Part shown: positions 32,951 through 41,901 of the stretch, piece after piece
How positions within the stretch are numbered: position 1 is the stretch's first letter
Layout of the letters: every line of letters begins with the position of its first letter
Source of the DNA: Alphaproteobacteria bacterium
GTDB taxonomy: Bacteria; Pseudomonadota; Alphaproteobacteria; SMXS01
Assembly: GCA_016124315.1 (NCBI GenBank)
Contig: WGNW01000002.1
Span: 1 to 46,244 of the forward strand
DNA length: 46,244 nucleotides
Reading direction: 5' to 3'
The notes under the pieces: model-generated
The model's input: only the letters and a program-made list of their open reading frames with translations
The model's database searches: none
Told to the model about the DNA's origin: nothing
Translations under genes and position numbers: made by a program

Positions 32951-34519
32951 TCAGTCCTCTGCGCCCTCCGCGCCGCTCTCATCGGCGCCGGTCTCGTCGT
33001 CCTCGTACCAGTGGGCACGCGCGGCCATGATGATCTCGTTGGCCTCATCCTCGCTCAGGTCGAAGCCCTGCAGCGGCCCCTCACCGGACTCGATCAGCTC
33101 GAAGCCGGCGAACTCGCCGAGGTCGTCCAACGTCTTGACGCCCGCCTCGCCCAGCGCCACCAGCATCTGGGGCGTCAGCTGCTCGATGGAGGCGACCTCG
33201 TCCTTGACCCCCAGCTCGGTGCGCCGGGCGTCGGCTTCCTCATCGCGCTTGCGAAGGGCCGCCCGGGCTCGATTCTGCAGCTCCTGGGCGATGTCCTCGT
33301 CGAATCCCTCGATCGAGGCGAGTTCGTCGAGTTCTACATAGGCCACTTCCTCCAGATCGGCGAATCCTTCGGCGACCAGCAGCTGGGCGATGGTCTCCTC
33401 CACGTCGAGGGACTCCATGAACAGCTGCGAGCGGGACTGGAATTCCTGCTGCCGGCGCTCCGACTCCTCGGCCTCGGTGAGGATGTCGATGGTCCAGCCG
33501 GTGAGCTGCGACGCCAGCCGCACGTTCTGGCCGCGCCGGCCGATGGCGAGGCTGAGCTGGTCGTCGGGCACGACCACCTCGATGCGCTCGTTGTCGTCGT
33601 CCAGCACCACCTTCTGCACCTCGGCGGGGGCCAGCGCGTTGACCACGAAGGTGGCGACGTCGGGCGACCACTGGATGATGTCGATCTTCTCGCCCTGCAG
33701 CTCGTTCACCACCGCCTGGACGCGGCTGCCGCGCATGCCGACGCAGGCGCCCACCGGGTCGATGCCCGGGTCGTTCGACATGACGGCGATCTTGGCACGG
33801 CTGCCCGGATCGCGGGCCACCGACTTGATCTCGATGATGCCGTCGTAGATCTCCGGCACTTCCTGGGCGAACAGCTCGGCCATGAACTCGGGCCGGGCGC
33901 GGGACAGGAAGATCTGCGGGCCACGCGGCTCCTGGCGGACGTCGTAGATGTAGGCGCGCACCCGGTCGCCGTTGCGCAGGTTCTCGCGCGGCAGCCCCTC
34001 GTCGCGGCGGATCACTGCCTCGGCCCGTCCCAGGTCGACGACCACGTTGCCGTATTCCACCCGCTTGACGATGCCGTTGATGATGTCGCCCATCCGGTCC
34101 TTGTACTCGTTGTACTGGCGGGCGCGCTCGGCCTCGCGGACCTTCTGGGTGATCACCTGCTTGGCGGTCTGGGCCGCGATGCGGCCGAAATCCATGGGCG
34201 GAAGCTCCTCGGAGATTTCCGAGCCGATCTCCAGCTCGTGGCCGGGATAGCGCCGCTTGGCGTCCTCCAGGGTCATCTCCGCCGCTTCGTTCTCGACCTC
34301 CTCGACGACGGTGACCACCCGCCGCAGGGTGATCTCGCCGGTGTTCCGGTCGATGTGGGCGCGCAGGTCGTGCTCGGCGCCGTAGCGGGAGCGGGCCGCC
34401 TTCTGGAAGGCTTCCTCCATCGCTTCGAGCACCAGCTCGCGGTCGATCACCTTGTCGCGGGCGACGGCGTCGGCCACCTGGAGCAGTTCCAGCCGGTTTG
34501 CGCTAATGGCGGTAGACAT
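32951..34519 (-). CDS. nusA: Transcription termination/antitermination protein NusA
   Basis: NusA binds RNA polymerase and nascent RNA and affects pausing, termination and antitermination. The 522-residue protein contains the N-terminal RNAP-binding domain ([33 protein letters not shown] in order), an S1 domain ([22 protein letters not shown]), two KH domains ([26 protein letters not shown] and [19 protein letters not shown]), and C-terminal acidic AR-type repeats. The second half ends in an acidic tail [14 protein letters not shown]. It follows rimP with 14 bases between. Confidence 0.97.
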   Translation of the reverse strand: MSTAISANRLELLQVADAVARDKVIDRELVLEAMEEAFQKAARSRYGAEHDLRAHIDRNTGEITLRRVVTVVEEVENEAAEMTLEDAKRRYPGHELEIGSEISEELPPMDFGRIAAQTAKQVITQKVREAERARQYNEYKDRMGDIINGIVKRVEYGNVVVDLGRAEAVIRRDEGLPRENLRNGDRVRAYIYDVRQEPRGPQIFLSRARPEFMAELFAQEVPEIYDGIIEIKSVARDPGSRAKIAVMSNDPGIDPVGACVGMRGSRVQAVVNELQGEKIDIIQWSPDVATFVVNALAPAEVQKVVLDDDNERIEVVVPDDQLSLAIGRRGQNVRLASQLTGWTIDILTEAEESERRQQEFQSRSQLFMESLDVEETIAQLLVAEGFADLEEVAYVELDELASIEGFDEDIAQELQNRARAALRKRDEEADARRTELGVKDEVASIEQLTPQMLVALGEAGVKTLDDLGEFAGFELIESGEGPLQGFDLSEDEANEIIMAARAHWYEDDETGADESGAEGAED

Positions 34520-34533
34520 CTCTCAGCTCCCTG

Positions 34534-35055
34534 TTACTCGCCGGGCTGGCTCTCGCCCGCGCCGCGGGCGTCCTGATGGGCGTTGATCAACGCATCCGTC
34601 AGCACCAGCTTCGCCTGTTCGATCCCGTCGAACGGCAGTTGCACCTGCCCCTGGGGTGCGTCGAGCACCACAAGGCCCTGTTCCAGACCCTCGATCACGC
34701 CGCGGAACCGCCGCTGGCCCGCGATCGGGGTCGCCATCTCGATCTTCGCCTCGAAGCCGGCGTAACGCCTGAAGTCCTGCTCGCGCACCAGCGGACGGTC
34801 GATGCCGGGCGAACTGACCTCGAGATTGTATTCGCCGCGGATCGGATCCTCCACGTCGAGGATCGCCGAGACGGCGCGGCTCAGCTCCGCGCAGTCCTCG
34901 ACGGTCATGGTGCCGTCCGCGCGCTCGGCCATCACCTGCAGGGTGCGCCGGCTGGTCGGGATGTAGCGCACCCGCACCAAGTCGAAGCCCATGGCTTCGA
35001 CCGATGGTCCGATGAGCTCGCGCACCTTTGCGGCTATGCCTGTTTCCGCCAGCAA
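34534..35055 (-). CDS. rimP: Ribosome maturation factor RimP
   Basis: RimP helps 30S assembly by promoting S12 binding. The family core is clear: AKVRELIGPSVEAMGFDLVRVRYI, then TVEDCAELSRAVSAILDVEDPIRGEYNLEVSSPGIDRPLVREQDFRRYAG. A TTG start at 35055 gives 173 residues. The reading frame extends up to 35109, but that extension runs through a transcription terminator and cannot be coding. It heads the rimP-nusA-ylxR-infB-rbfA-truB-rpsO-pnp operon. Confidence 0.88.
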   Translation of the reverse strand: MLAETGIAAKVRELIGPSVEAMGFDLVRVRYIPTSRRTLQVMAERADGTMTVEDCAELSRAVSAILDVEDPIRGEYNLEVSSPGIDRPLVREQDFRRYAGFEAKIEMATPIAGQRRFRGVIEGLEQGLVVLDAPQGQVQLPFDGIEQAKLVLTDALINAHQDARGAGESQPGE

Positions 35056-35087
35056 TCCAAATCCGTTCAGACGTTCCGCCCAAAAAC

Positions 35088-35110
35088 AAAAAAGTGGGCT
35101 CTCGCCCACT
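35088..35110 (-). terminator. Intrinsic terminator upstream of rimP
   Basis: On the minus strand AGTGGGC-GAGA-GCCCACT forms a perfect 7-bp stem with a GAGA tetraloop, followed by TTTTTTG. This is a textbook intrinsic terminator, about 33 bases before the chosen rimP start. It either ends the trmB transcript, about 140 bases upstream, or acts as an attenuator of the rimP operon leader. Confidence 0.8.
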
Positions 35111-35249
35111 CTTCGTAACGTCCCGGCCGCCCGTCAGGGTAACCGGTCTATGTCAAGAGCATGCGAAACGTAGCGTGGACCGGCCGAATATTCAAGATGG
35201 TTGTCCTGCCGCGAAAACACGATTCGCGGGCCCCCTCGCCGGACCCGGA

Positions 35250-35978
35250 TCAATCCCCGCCGGCCGGTCCTGCCCCGCGCGCACCACGACGGTACCGCAG
35301 GTAGAGCGGCTTCGCCCCGCGCGCGAGCGCCTTCGCCTCGTAGCGGGTCTGCGGCCAGTCGGTGGTGCGCCCGCGCCAGTCGCCGGGCCGCTCCGCCAGC
35401 CATTCAAAGTCGTCGCGGTCGGCCATGTGGCGCAGGATCCACTCGCCGTAGTCCTCGTGGTCCGTCGCCGCCCGGAACTCGGCGCCGTCCGCCAGGGCGC
35501 GGGAGAGGATGTCGAGCCGGTCGGGGCTGACGAAGCGGCGCTTGTGATGGCGCGCCTTGGGCCAGGGGTCGGGGAACAGCAGGAAGGCGCGGGAGATGCT
35601 GCCGGGACGCAGCGCCGCGAGCAGCAGCGCCGCGTCGTCCGTCCAGATCCGGACGTTCTGCAGGTTGCGGGCCGACACCTCCGACAGCAGGCCGGCGACA
35701 CCGGTCTCGTAGGGCTCGCAGCCGATGATGCCCACGTCCGGATGGTTCTGCGCCTGCCACGCCAGGTGCTCGCCCTTGCCGAAGCCGATCTCGAACCAGA
35801 CCTGGCGCACCCCGGGCCCGAACCACATGCGCGGGTCGAGATTGGCGTCCCCCTCTTCCACCGGCAGCAGCAGCCGCGGCAGCAGGCGGTCCATCAGCTG
35901 CTGGCGGGCGGCGTTGAGCGGCTTGCCGCGTCGCCGGCCGTAGACCCGGCGCAAGACAGGCCCGATATCCTCGTTCAT
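35250..35978 (-). CDS. trmB: tRNA (guanine-N7-)-methyltransferase
   Basis: TrmB methylates G46 of tRNA at N7 using SAM. The 242-residue protein has the SAM motif WFEIGFGKGEHLAWQAQNHPDVGIIGCEPYETGV, the PDPWPKARHHKRRFVS motif with catalytic residues, and the later substrate segment. The N-terminal part RRGKPLNAARQQLMDRLLP is typical. It is 7 bases downstream of metK on the same strand, which makes biological sense because MetK supplies the methyl donor. Confidence 0.95.
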   Translation of the reverse strand: MNEDIGPVLRRVYGRRRGKPLNAARQQLMDRLLPRLLLPVEEGDANLDPRMWFGPGVRQVWFEIGFGKGEHLAWQAQNHPDVGIIGCEPYETGVAGLLSEVSARNLQNVRIWTDDAALLLAALRPGSISRAFLLFPDPWPKARHHKRRFVSPDRLDILSRALADGAEFRAATDHEDYGEWILRHMADRDDFEWLAERPGDWRGRTTDWPQTRYEAKALARGAKPLYLRYRRGARGAGPAGGD

Positions 35979-35985
35979 CGACGGA

Positions 35986-37155
35986 TCAGGACAGGGCCGA
36001 CTTCAGGGTGTCCGCCAGATCGGTCCGTTCCCAGCTGAAGCCGCCGTCCGCCTCGGGCTCGCGGCCGAAATGACCGTAGGCCGCGGTGCGCTTGTAGATC
36101 GGGCGGTTGAGGCCGAGATGCTCGCGGATGCCCCGCGGGCTGAGGTCGATCACCTCGAACAGCACGTCCGACAGCCTGGTCTCGTCGACATGGCCGGTGC
36201 CGTGCAGGTCGACGTAGATGGACAGCGGCTTGGAGACGCCGATCGCGTAGGAAAGCTGGATGGTGCAGCGGTCGCCCAGGCCGGCCGCGACCACGTTCTT
36301 GGCCAGGTAGCGGGCCGCGTAGGCGGCCGAGCGGTCCACCTTGGTCGGGTCCTTGCCCGAGAACGCCCCCCCGCCGTGGGGCGCGGCGCCGCCATAGGTG
36401 TCGACGATGATCTTCCGGCCGGTGAGGCCGGCGTCGCCGTCGGGGCCGCCGATGACGAAGCGGCCGGTGGGATTGATGTAGAAGGCGGTCTCGTCGGTCA
36501 GCCAGCCGTCGGGCAGCGCGTCCTTGATGAACGGACGGACGATCTGGGTCACCTCGTCGGTGGACAGCGCCTCGTCGTGCTGGGTCGACACCACGACCGA
36601 GGTGGCGCGCGCCGGCTTGCCGTTCTCGTAGAACAGGCTGACCTGGCTCTTGGCGTCGGGCCCCAGGCCCTTGACCGCCCCGGAATGGCGCGCCTCGGCC
36701 ATGGCCTTCAGGATCCGGTGGGAATAGGTGATCGGCGCCGGCATCAGCACGTCGGTCTCGCGGCAGGCATAGCCGAACATGATGCCCTGGTCGCCGGCGC
36801 CCTCGTCCTTGTTGTCGCGGGAATCGACGCCGATGGCGATGTCGGCGGACTGGCTGTGCAGCAGCACCTCCACGTCGGCCGTCTTCCAGTGGAAGCCGTC
36901 CTGCTCGTAGCCGATCTCGCGCACCGTGTCGCGCGCCACCTGCTCGATGATCTCCGGCGTGATCGAGGAGGGCCCGCGAACTTCGCCGGCCAGGACGATC
37001 TTCTGGGTGGTGACCAGGGTTTCGCACGCCACGCGGGCCTGCGGCTCGGCGGCCAGGAAGGTGTCGAGCACGGCATCGGAGATCAGGTCGCAGACCTTGT
37101 CGGGATGACCCTCGGAGACGGATTCACTGGCGAAAAGGTATGATCTGGTGGCCAC
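35986..37155 (-). CDS. metK: S-adenosylmethionine synthetase
   Basis: MetK makes S-adenosylmethionine from methionine and ATP. The 389-residue protein has the N-terminal [25 protein letters not shown], the [10 protein letters not shown] loop, and the glycine-rich [28 protein letters not shown] and [19 protein letters not shown] signatures, each read in order. The length is normal. An operator-like array of three half-sites lies 103-128 bases upstream of ATG 37155, between the HTH regulator and this gene. trmB follows downstream. Confidence 0.97.
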   Translation of the reverse strand: MATRSYLFASESVSEGHPDKVCDLISDAVLDTFLAAEPQARVACETLVTTQKIVLAGEVRGPSSITPEIIEQVARDTVREIGYEQDGFHWKTADVEVLLHSQSADIAIGVDSRDNKDEGAGDQGIMFGYACRETDVLMPAPITYSHRILKAMAEARHSGAVKGLGPDAKSQVSLFYENGKPARATSVVVSTQHDEALSTDEVTQIVRPFIKDALPDGWLTDETAFYINPTGRFVIGGPDGDAGLTGRKIIVDTYGGAAPHGGGAFSGKDPTKVDRSAAYAARYLAKNVVAAGLGDRCTIQLSYAIGVSKPLSIYVDLHGTGHVDETRLSDVLFEVIDLSPRGIREHLGLNRPIYKRTAAYGHFGREPEADGGFSWERTDLADTLKSALS

Positions 37156-37257
37156 GAGACCCCTCGAACATGGAGTGGAGAAATGGCGCGCGGGCAGGCT
37201 TCCGCCGCGACGGCCGGCACGTTCGCTGTATACCAGCGGCCGCGCGCAGGGAACAAG

Positions 37258-37283
37258 TATAAAGATGTCTTTATATCTTTATA
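37258..37283. promoter_or_regulatory. Three-half-site operator upstream of metK
   Basis: TATAAAGA (37258-37265) and TCTTTATA (37268-37275) form a perfect 8-bp palindrome with 2 central bases. A second TCTTTATA directly follows at 37276-37283, so one half-site is repeated. It lies in an AT island between the HTH gene and metK. The element resembles, from memory, SAM-cycle operators bound by ArsR-family SahR/SamR regulators in Proteobacteria; this has not been checked. Confidence 0.6.
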
Positions 37284-37313
37284 TTGTGGTTCCGGCAGCC
37301 GTCGGCGCCGGGC

Positions 37314-37697
37314 TCACTCGGCCCGCGCCAGGGCCCTCGCCAGGTCCACGAGCCGCTGCCTCACGGCGTCACTCGCGATCTGGCGGAAGGCCCTGACCAT
37401 CTCCATGGTTTCGCGGTCGAGGCCTTCCTCGTCGGCGGCGAAGCCCGCGGCGCCCGAACTGCCGTCGGCGCCCGCCATGCCCTGGAAGAAATATTGCGGC
37501 GACACGTCGAGCACCTGACAGATGTCGAACAGGCGGCTGGCGCCGATCCGGTTGGCGCCGCGCTCGTACTTCTGAACCTGCTGGAAGGTGATGCCCAGTG
37601 CAGCGCCCAGTTGCTCCTGGGTCATGCCGACGAAGGTACGCCGCTGACGCAGCCGTTTGCCGACATGAATGTCGACGGGATTGGGATCCGATAGCAC
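37314..37697 (-). CDS. XRE-family helix-turn-helix transcriptional regulator
   Basis: The 127-residue protein has an N-terminal Cro/C1-type HTH: DIHVGKRLRQRRTFVGMTQEQLGAALGITFQQVQKYERGANRIGASRLFDICQVLDV in order. A C-terminal tail rich in Ala and Arg ends VRQRLVDLARALARAE. SinR-like proteins of this shape are very common in alphaproteobacteria, often several per genome. GTG 37697 follows GAGGAGG at good distance. It precedes metK on the same strand. Its target is unknown, and the operator next to it looks like an ArsR-type site rather than a phage-repressor site. Confidence 0.88.
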   Translation of the reverse strand: MLSDPNPVDIHVGKRLRQRRTFVGMTQEQLGAALGITFQQVQKYERGANRIGASRLFDICQVLDVSPQYFFQGMAGADGSSGAAGFAADEEGLDRETMEMVRAFRQIASDAVRQRLVDLARALARAE

Positions 37698-37863
37698 GCG
37701 TCGGCCTCCTCGAGTTTCTCCCCTCCCGGAAACGCGCGCATTCCAGGCGGATGACAGCTAAACGCCCCCGTTGGTGCCTAGCACCTTCAACTGCTGCTCG
37801 CCGACCCTGTAGTACCTGTTAAAAGTAGCAATAGGCAGGCCCTCACGGCCGGTCAAGTGACTT

Positions 37864-39438
37864 CTATGGCCGCCGCCGGGCACGGGTACCCAATGCGAGC
37901 GCCGCCGCGAGGGCCATCATCACCCAGAATATGTGATCGCCGAACCGGGCGTACAACGTCGGCGGCAGCGGCGCCGGCAGCGGGCCGTCGACCACGCCGC
38001 GCTGCCCCAGGCCGAGCCGCTGGAGCACCCGTCCGTGGGCGTCGATGATCGCCGACACGCCGGTGCCCGCCGCCCGCACCATGGGCAGCCCCTCCTCGAT
38101 GGCGCGGAAGCGGGCGATGGCGAAGTGCTGGTGCGGACCGGCCCATTCGCCGTACCAGGCGTCGTTGGTGATGTTGAGCAGCCAGGCCGGGCGCTCGCCG
38201 GGCGGCGTCACCGCGCCCGGAAAGATCACCTCGTAGCACACCAGCGGGCTGACCGGGGGAAGGTTCGGCAGGTGGATGACGCGCGGGCCCACGCCCGGCA
38301 CGAAGTCGCCGCCGCCTTCCACCACCTTCTGGAAGCGCAGCCCTAGCCCCAGCGCCTCGAACACCGAATCCAGGGCGCGGAACACCCCCTTGAGCGGTAC
38401 GTACTCGCCGAACGGCACCAGATGGAACTTGTCGAACAGCGCCAGGGTGCGACCATCCGACCCGATGAAGATCATGCTGTTGTAGTAGTGGACCCGGCCG
38501 TCCGCATCCTCCGCGACCCGGGGAAACCCGGTGACGACCACGCCGCCCGGCTTGACGAGCGCCGCGATCTGCGCGCGCCGCGCCGCGTCCTGGTCCAGCT
38601 GGTACGGCACCGCCGCCTCGGACCAGGCGAACAGGTCGATCCGGTCGGCGCCGGGACGCCGGGACAGGGCGAGATGCTCCGTGAAGTTGCGATCGTAGTT
38701 CTGCGGCAGCCATTTCTCGTCCTGGGCGATGTCGGGCTGCACCAGCCGGACCATGGGCTGCCCGGGCGGCTCGGCCGGCGCCGTCGCCAGGCGGACCGCG
38801 CCGAACGCGAAAATGCCGGCGATCGCCGCCACCGCCACGCCGGCCGGCCACCAGTCGGCGGGCCGGCGCAGCGGCCGGTCCAGCAGGGCGACCGGCGTCG
38901 CGGCGAGGGCCGCGGTGATCAGCGTCAGGCCATAGGCGCCGCAGACCGAGGCGAACTGGCTCATGCTGTCCGAGAACGCCCACGCATAGGCGGCGAGGTT
39001 CCAGGGGAACCCGGTGATGACGTGGCCGCGCAGCCATTCTCCCAGCCCCCAGCACACGGCGAACAGCAGGACCCGCGAGGGCACCCGGCGGCGCACCAGC
39101 TTGTAGAGCACCGCGGCGACACCGGGATAGAGCGCCATGCCGAGGGGCAGCGCCAGCGCGGCCGCCGGCGGCGCGCCGGCGATCTCCAGCGCGTTGCCCA
39201 CCCAGTAGAAGCCGGTGAGGAAATGGCCGAAGCCGAACATCCAGCCGATGGCGAAGGCGCCCCACAGCCCGCCGGACGCCTCGGTCAGCAGGATGAAGGC
39301 GGGAAAGGCGACGAGCAGAACGGGGACGAGATAGAGCGGCGCGAACGCCGCCGTCGCCAGCGCCCCGAACAGAAAGGCGAGGAGCATGCGCTGCCACGGC
39401 CGTCGCGCGGCGAACCAGGCGGCCACGTTCCGGCTCAC
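37864..39438 (-). CDS. lnt: Apolipoprotein N-acyltransferase
   Basis: Lnt adds the third acyl chain to the N-terminal cysteine of lipoproteins at the periplasmic face of the inner membrane. The 524-residue protein has six or more membrane segments in its first half (for example LLAFLFGALATAAFAPLYLV and ALALPLGMALYPGVAAVLY). A nitrilase-like domain follows with the catalytic triad: Glu in FAWSEAAVPY, Lys in FDKFHLVPFGEYVP and Cys in VCYEVIFPG. A final transmembrane helix ends the protein. GTG 39438 overlaps the corC stop. Confidence 0.95.
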   Translation of the reverse strand: MSRNVAAWFAARRPWQRMLLAFLFGALATAAFAPLYLVPVLLVAFPAFILLTEASGGLWGAFAIGWMFGFGHFLTGFYWVGNALEIAGAPPAAALALPLGMALYPGVAAVLYKLVRRRVPSRVLLFAVCWGLGEWLRGHVITGFPWNLAAYAWAFSDSMSQFASVCGAYGLTLITAALAATPVALLDRPLRRPADWWPAGVAVAAIAGIFAFGAVRLATAPAEPPGQPMVRLVQPDIAQDEKWLPQNYDRNFTEHLALSRRPGADRIDLFAWSEAAVPYQLDQDAARRAQIAALVKPGGVVVTGFPRVAEDADGRVHYYNSMIFIGSDGRTLALFDKFHLVPFGEYVPLKGVFRALDSVFEALGLGLRFQKVVEGGGDFVPGVGPRVIHLPNLPPVSPLVCYEVIFPGAVTPPGERPAWLLNITNDAWYGEWAGPHQHFAIARFRAIEEGLPMVRAAGTGVSAIIDAHGRVLQRLGLGQRGVVDGPLPAPLPPTLYARFGDHIFWVMMALAAALALGTRARRRP

Positions 39439-40334
39439 GGCAACGCGTCGCCGGAAAGGCTGCGCCTGGTCTTGCGCACCCGTACCCGCTTGATCTGGCG
39501 GGCGTCGGCATCGACCACCTCGAACTCCACGCCCGCCGGGTGCTCGATCACCTCGCCGCGGACCGGGACCCGGCCGGCCAGCGAGAACAGCAGGCCGCCC
39601 AGCGTATCGATGTAGTCCTCCTGGTCGTCCGGCAGCAGGTCGAGGTCGAGATGGGCCTCCAGGTCCTCGATCGGGCAGCGGGCGTCGACGTCGATCGCGC
39701 CCGACGGCCGCGGCATGATCAGCGGCGTGATCTGCGCGTCGTGCTCGTCGTCGATGTCGCCGACGATGGTCTCGATCAGGTCCTCGATGGTGACCAGGCC
39801 GTCGGTGCCGCCGTATTCGTCGATCACCATCGCCATGTGGATGCGGCTGAGGCGCATCTTGAGCAGCAGGTCGATCACCGGCATGGACGGCGGCACGAAC
39901 AGCACGCGGCGCTTGATGTCGTTGATGGTCGGCTGCTTGTCGCCGTCCTGCGCGTCGTCGAGCGCCGACAGCAGGTCCTTGACATGGACCATGCCCGCCA
40001 CGTCGTCGAGGGTTTCGCGGTAGACCGGCAGGCGGGAATGGGCCGCCTCCTTGAAGGTCTTGACCAGCTGGGTCAGCGGCGTGTTCATGTCGACGGCGAC
40101 GATGTCGGCGCGGGGCACCATCACGTCGGCGATCTCCAGCTCCCGCAGCGACACGATGTTCATCAGCATCAGGCGCTCTTCGGCGGTCAGGTCCGACGGA
40201 TCGTCCCGGTGCTCCTCGATGACGTCCTCCAGGCTTTCGCGCAGGGACGGCTCGCGGCCGCGGATGCGGGCCATCAGCTCGTTCATCCAGCCTTTCAGGC
40301 TGGCGCTGTCGGCGTCTGTGGTGGGCTCGTTCAT
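39435..40334 (-). CDS. corC: CorC/HlyC-type CBS-domain protein
   Basis: The 299-residue protein has two CBS domains after an N-terminal helical region (IADVMVPRADIVAVDMNTPL and FVPPSMPVIDLLLKMRLSRIHMAMVIDEYGGTDGLVTIEDLIETIVGDI, in order). A CorC/HlyC C-terminal transporter-associated domain completes it (VDARCPIEDLEAHLDLDL, then DYIDTLGGLLFSLAGRVP). It lacks the DUF21 membrane part, so it is the soluble form linked to Mg/Co efflux or to envelope lipids. It is co-located with ybeY and lnt as in many proteobacteria; its ATG overlaps the ybeY stop by 4 bases. Confidence 0.93.
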   Translation of the reverse strand: MNEPTTDADSASLKGWMNELMARIRGREPSLRESLEDVIEEHRDDPSDLTAEERLMLMNIVSLRELEIADVMVPRADIVAVDMNTPLTQLVKTFKEAAHSRLPVYRETLDDVAGMVHVKDLLSALDDAQDGDKQPTINDIKRRVLFVPPSMPVIDLLLKMRLSRIHMAMVIDEYGGTDGLVTIEDLIETIVGDIDDEHDAQITPLIMPRPSGAIDVDARCPIEDLEAHLDLDLLPDDQEDYIDTLGGLLFSLAGRVPVRGEVIEHPAGVEFEVVDADARQIKRVRVRKTRRSLSGDALP

Positions 40335-40822
40335 GCCTCGATCTGGGTGTTGTTCCGGTTGTCTGCGTAGGGGTCCGGGATCCGCAGCAGGGCGAGGATC
40401 TCGGTCTCGCGGCGCTCCATTTCCTCCGCCTCGTCGTCGGCCTGGTGGTCGAACCCCAGCAGGTGCAGGAAGCCGTGCACCAGCAGATGCGCGGCGTGAT
40501 GGGCGAACGGCGTGCCGGCGGCACGGGATTCGCGCTCGACGGTCTCGAAGGCCAGGACGATGTCGCCCAGCGATGCCGCTCCGGGCGCGGCCGTCGGCGC
40601 GGCGGGGAAGGAGAGCACGTTGGTGGGGGCGTCCTTGCCGCGGTAGCGGGCATTCAGGCTGCGGACCAGTGCATCGTCCGCGAACAGCACGCTGACGTCG
40701 GCGACGTCGGGCAGCGCGACCCGGCGTGCGGCGGCGGCGATGACGTCACGGGCGAACGCTTCGGGATCGGGCACCGGCCCGAACCAACTGTCGCACTCCG
40801 TTGAGGACTCGATGGTGAGCAT
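40331..40822 (-). CDS. ybeY: Endoribonuclease YbeY (rRNA maturation factor)
   Basis: YbeY is a zinc-dependent RNase for 16S rRNA 3'-end processing and ribosome quality control. The 163-residue protein carries the diagnostic zinc motif H-x3-H-x5-H in HLLVHGFLHLLGFDH. Other family marks are LNARYRGKDAPTNVLSFPA and LGDIVLAFETV. It lies 14 bases downstream of phoH and overlaps corC, the conserved phoH-ybeY-corC-lnt order. Confidence 0.96.
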   Translation of the reverse strand: MLTIESSTECDSWFGPVPDPEAFARDVIAAAARRVALPDVADVSVLFADDALVRSLNARYRGKDAPTNVLSFPAAPTAAPGAASLGDIVLAFETVERESRAAGTPFAHHAAHLLVHGFLHLLGFDHQADDEAEEMERRETEILALLRIPDPYADNRNNTQIEA

Positions 40823-40836
40823 CGCGGGGAGCGGCC

Positions 40837-41889
40837 TCAGCCGCCTTCGTCTCCATTCTTCGGGCGCTTCGCCACCTGCGCCACCTGACGCTGCCGGTCG
40901 TTCTCATTATAGGCTTGCACGATCCGGGTGACGAGATGATGACGGACCACGTCTTCCTCGCCGAAGTGGACGAAGCCCACCTCGGGGATCTTGCCCAGCA
41001 CGTCGATGGCGTCGCGCATGCCGGAGCGGCTGCCCAGCGGCAGGTCGATCTGGCTGGGATCGCCGGCCACCACCATGCGCGAGTTCTCGCCCAGGCGGGT
41101 GAGGAACATCTTCATCTGCATCGGCGTGGTGTTCTGCGCCTCGTCGAGGATGATGAACGAGTTGGCGAGGGTGCGGCCGCGCATGAACGCCAGCGGCGCC
41201 ACCTCGATGTCGCCGCTCTCCATCGCCTTGGCGACCTGCTCGCCGGGCAGCATGTCGTGCAGCGCGTCGTAGAGCGGGCGCAGGTAGGGGTCGATCTTCT
41301 CGCGCAGGTCTCCGGGCAGGAAGCCGATGCGCTCGCCCGCCTCCACCGCCGGCCGCGACAGGATCAGCCGGTCCACCCGGCCCTGCAGCAGCATCTCGAC
41401 GGCGACCGCCACCGACAGGTAGGTCTTGCCCGTCCCGGCCGGGCCGATGCCGAACACCACCTCCGATTCGCGGATGCGCTGGACGTATTCCGCCTGCTTG
41501 GGCGAGCGCGGCGTGATCAGCCGCTTGCGGGTCCGCACCACCGCCTGCTGCGCCACGTCGTCGACGCTCGCGCCCCCCGGAGAGCGGCCTTCCGCCAGCC
41601 GGATGGCGCCCTCGACGTCGCCCGGCGCCACCTCCTGGCCGCGCTTGAGCCGGGCGTAGAGCGCCTGCAGCACCGACTTGGCCGCGTCGGCCGAGACCGC
41701 CGGCCCCATGATCGAGACCCGGTTGCCGCGGGTCGACACGGTCACCACGAGGCGCTTCTCGATCAGCGCCAGGTTGCTGTCGTGCTTGCCGAAGAGTTCG
41801 GGGAGCAATGAGTTGTCGCTGAAATCGGTGACGACCTTCTCGGCCGTCGACGCGGCGCCGCCCGGCATGCCCGTCTCTTTATCTGCCAC
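40837..41889 (-). CDS. phoH: PhoH-family ATPase
   Basis: PhoH-like ATPases are RecA-fold P-loop proteins linked to RNA metabolism, often next to ybeY. The 350-residue protein has an N-terminal KH-like segment (LEKRLVVTVSTRGNRVSIMGPA partly), Walker A FGIGPAGTGKTYLSVA near residue 140, and the Walker B/DEAQ motif FIILDEAQNTTPMQMKMFLTR. The later RMVVAGDPSQIDLP is typical. GTG 41889 follows GAGGGA; a TTG at 41901 would add 4 residues. It starts right after the miaB stop. Confidence 0.95.
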   Translation of the reverse strand: MADKETGMPGGAASTAEKVVTDFSDNSLLPELFGKHDSNLALIEKRLVVTVSTRGNRVSIMGPAVSADAAKSVLQALYARLKRGQEVAPGDVEGAIRLAEGRSPGGASVDDVAQQAVVRTRKRLITPRSPKQAEYVQRIRESEVVFGIGPAGTGKTYLSVAVAVEMLLQGRVDRLILSRPAVEAGERIGFLPGDLREKIDPYLRPLYDALHDMLPGEQVAKAMESGDIEVAPLAFMRGRTLANSFIILDEAQNTTPMQMKMFLTRLGENSRMVVAGDPSQIDLPLGSRSGMRDAIDVLGKIPEVGFVHFGEEDVVRHHLVTRIVQAYNENDRQRQVAQVAKRPKNGDEGG

Positions 41890-41901
41890 TGTCCCTCGCA
41901 A

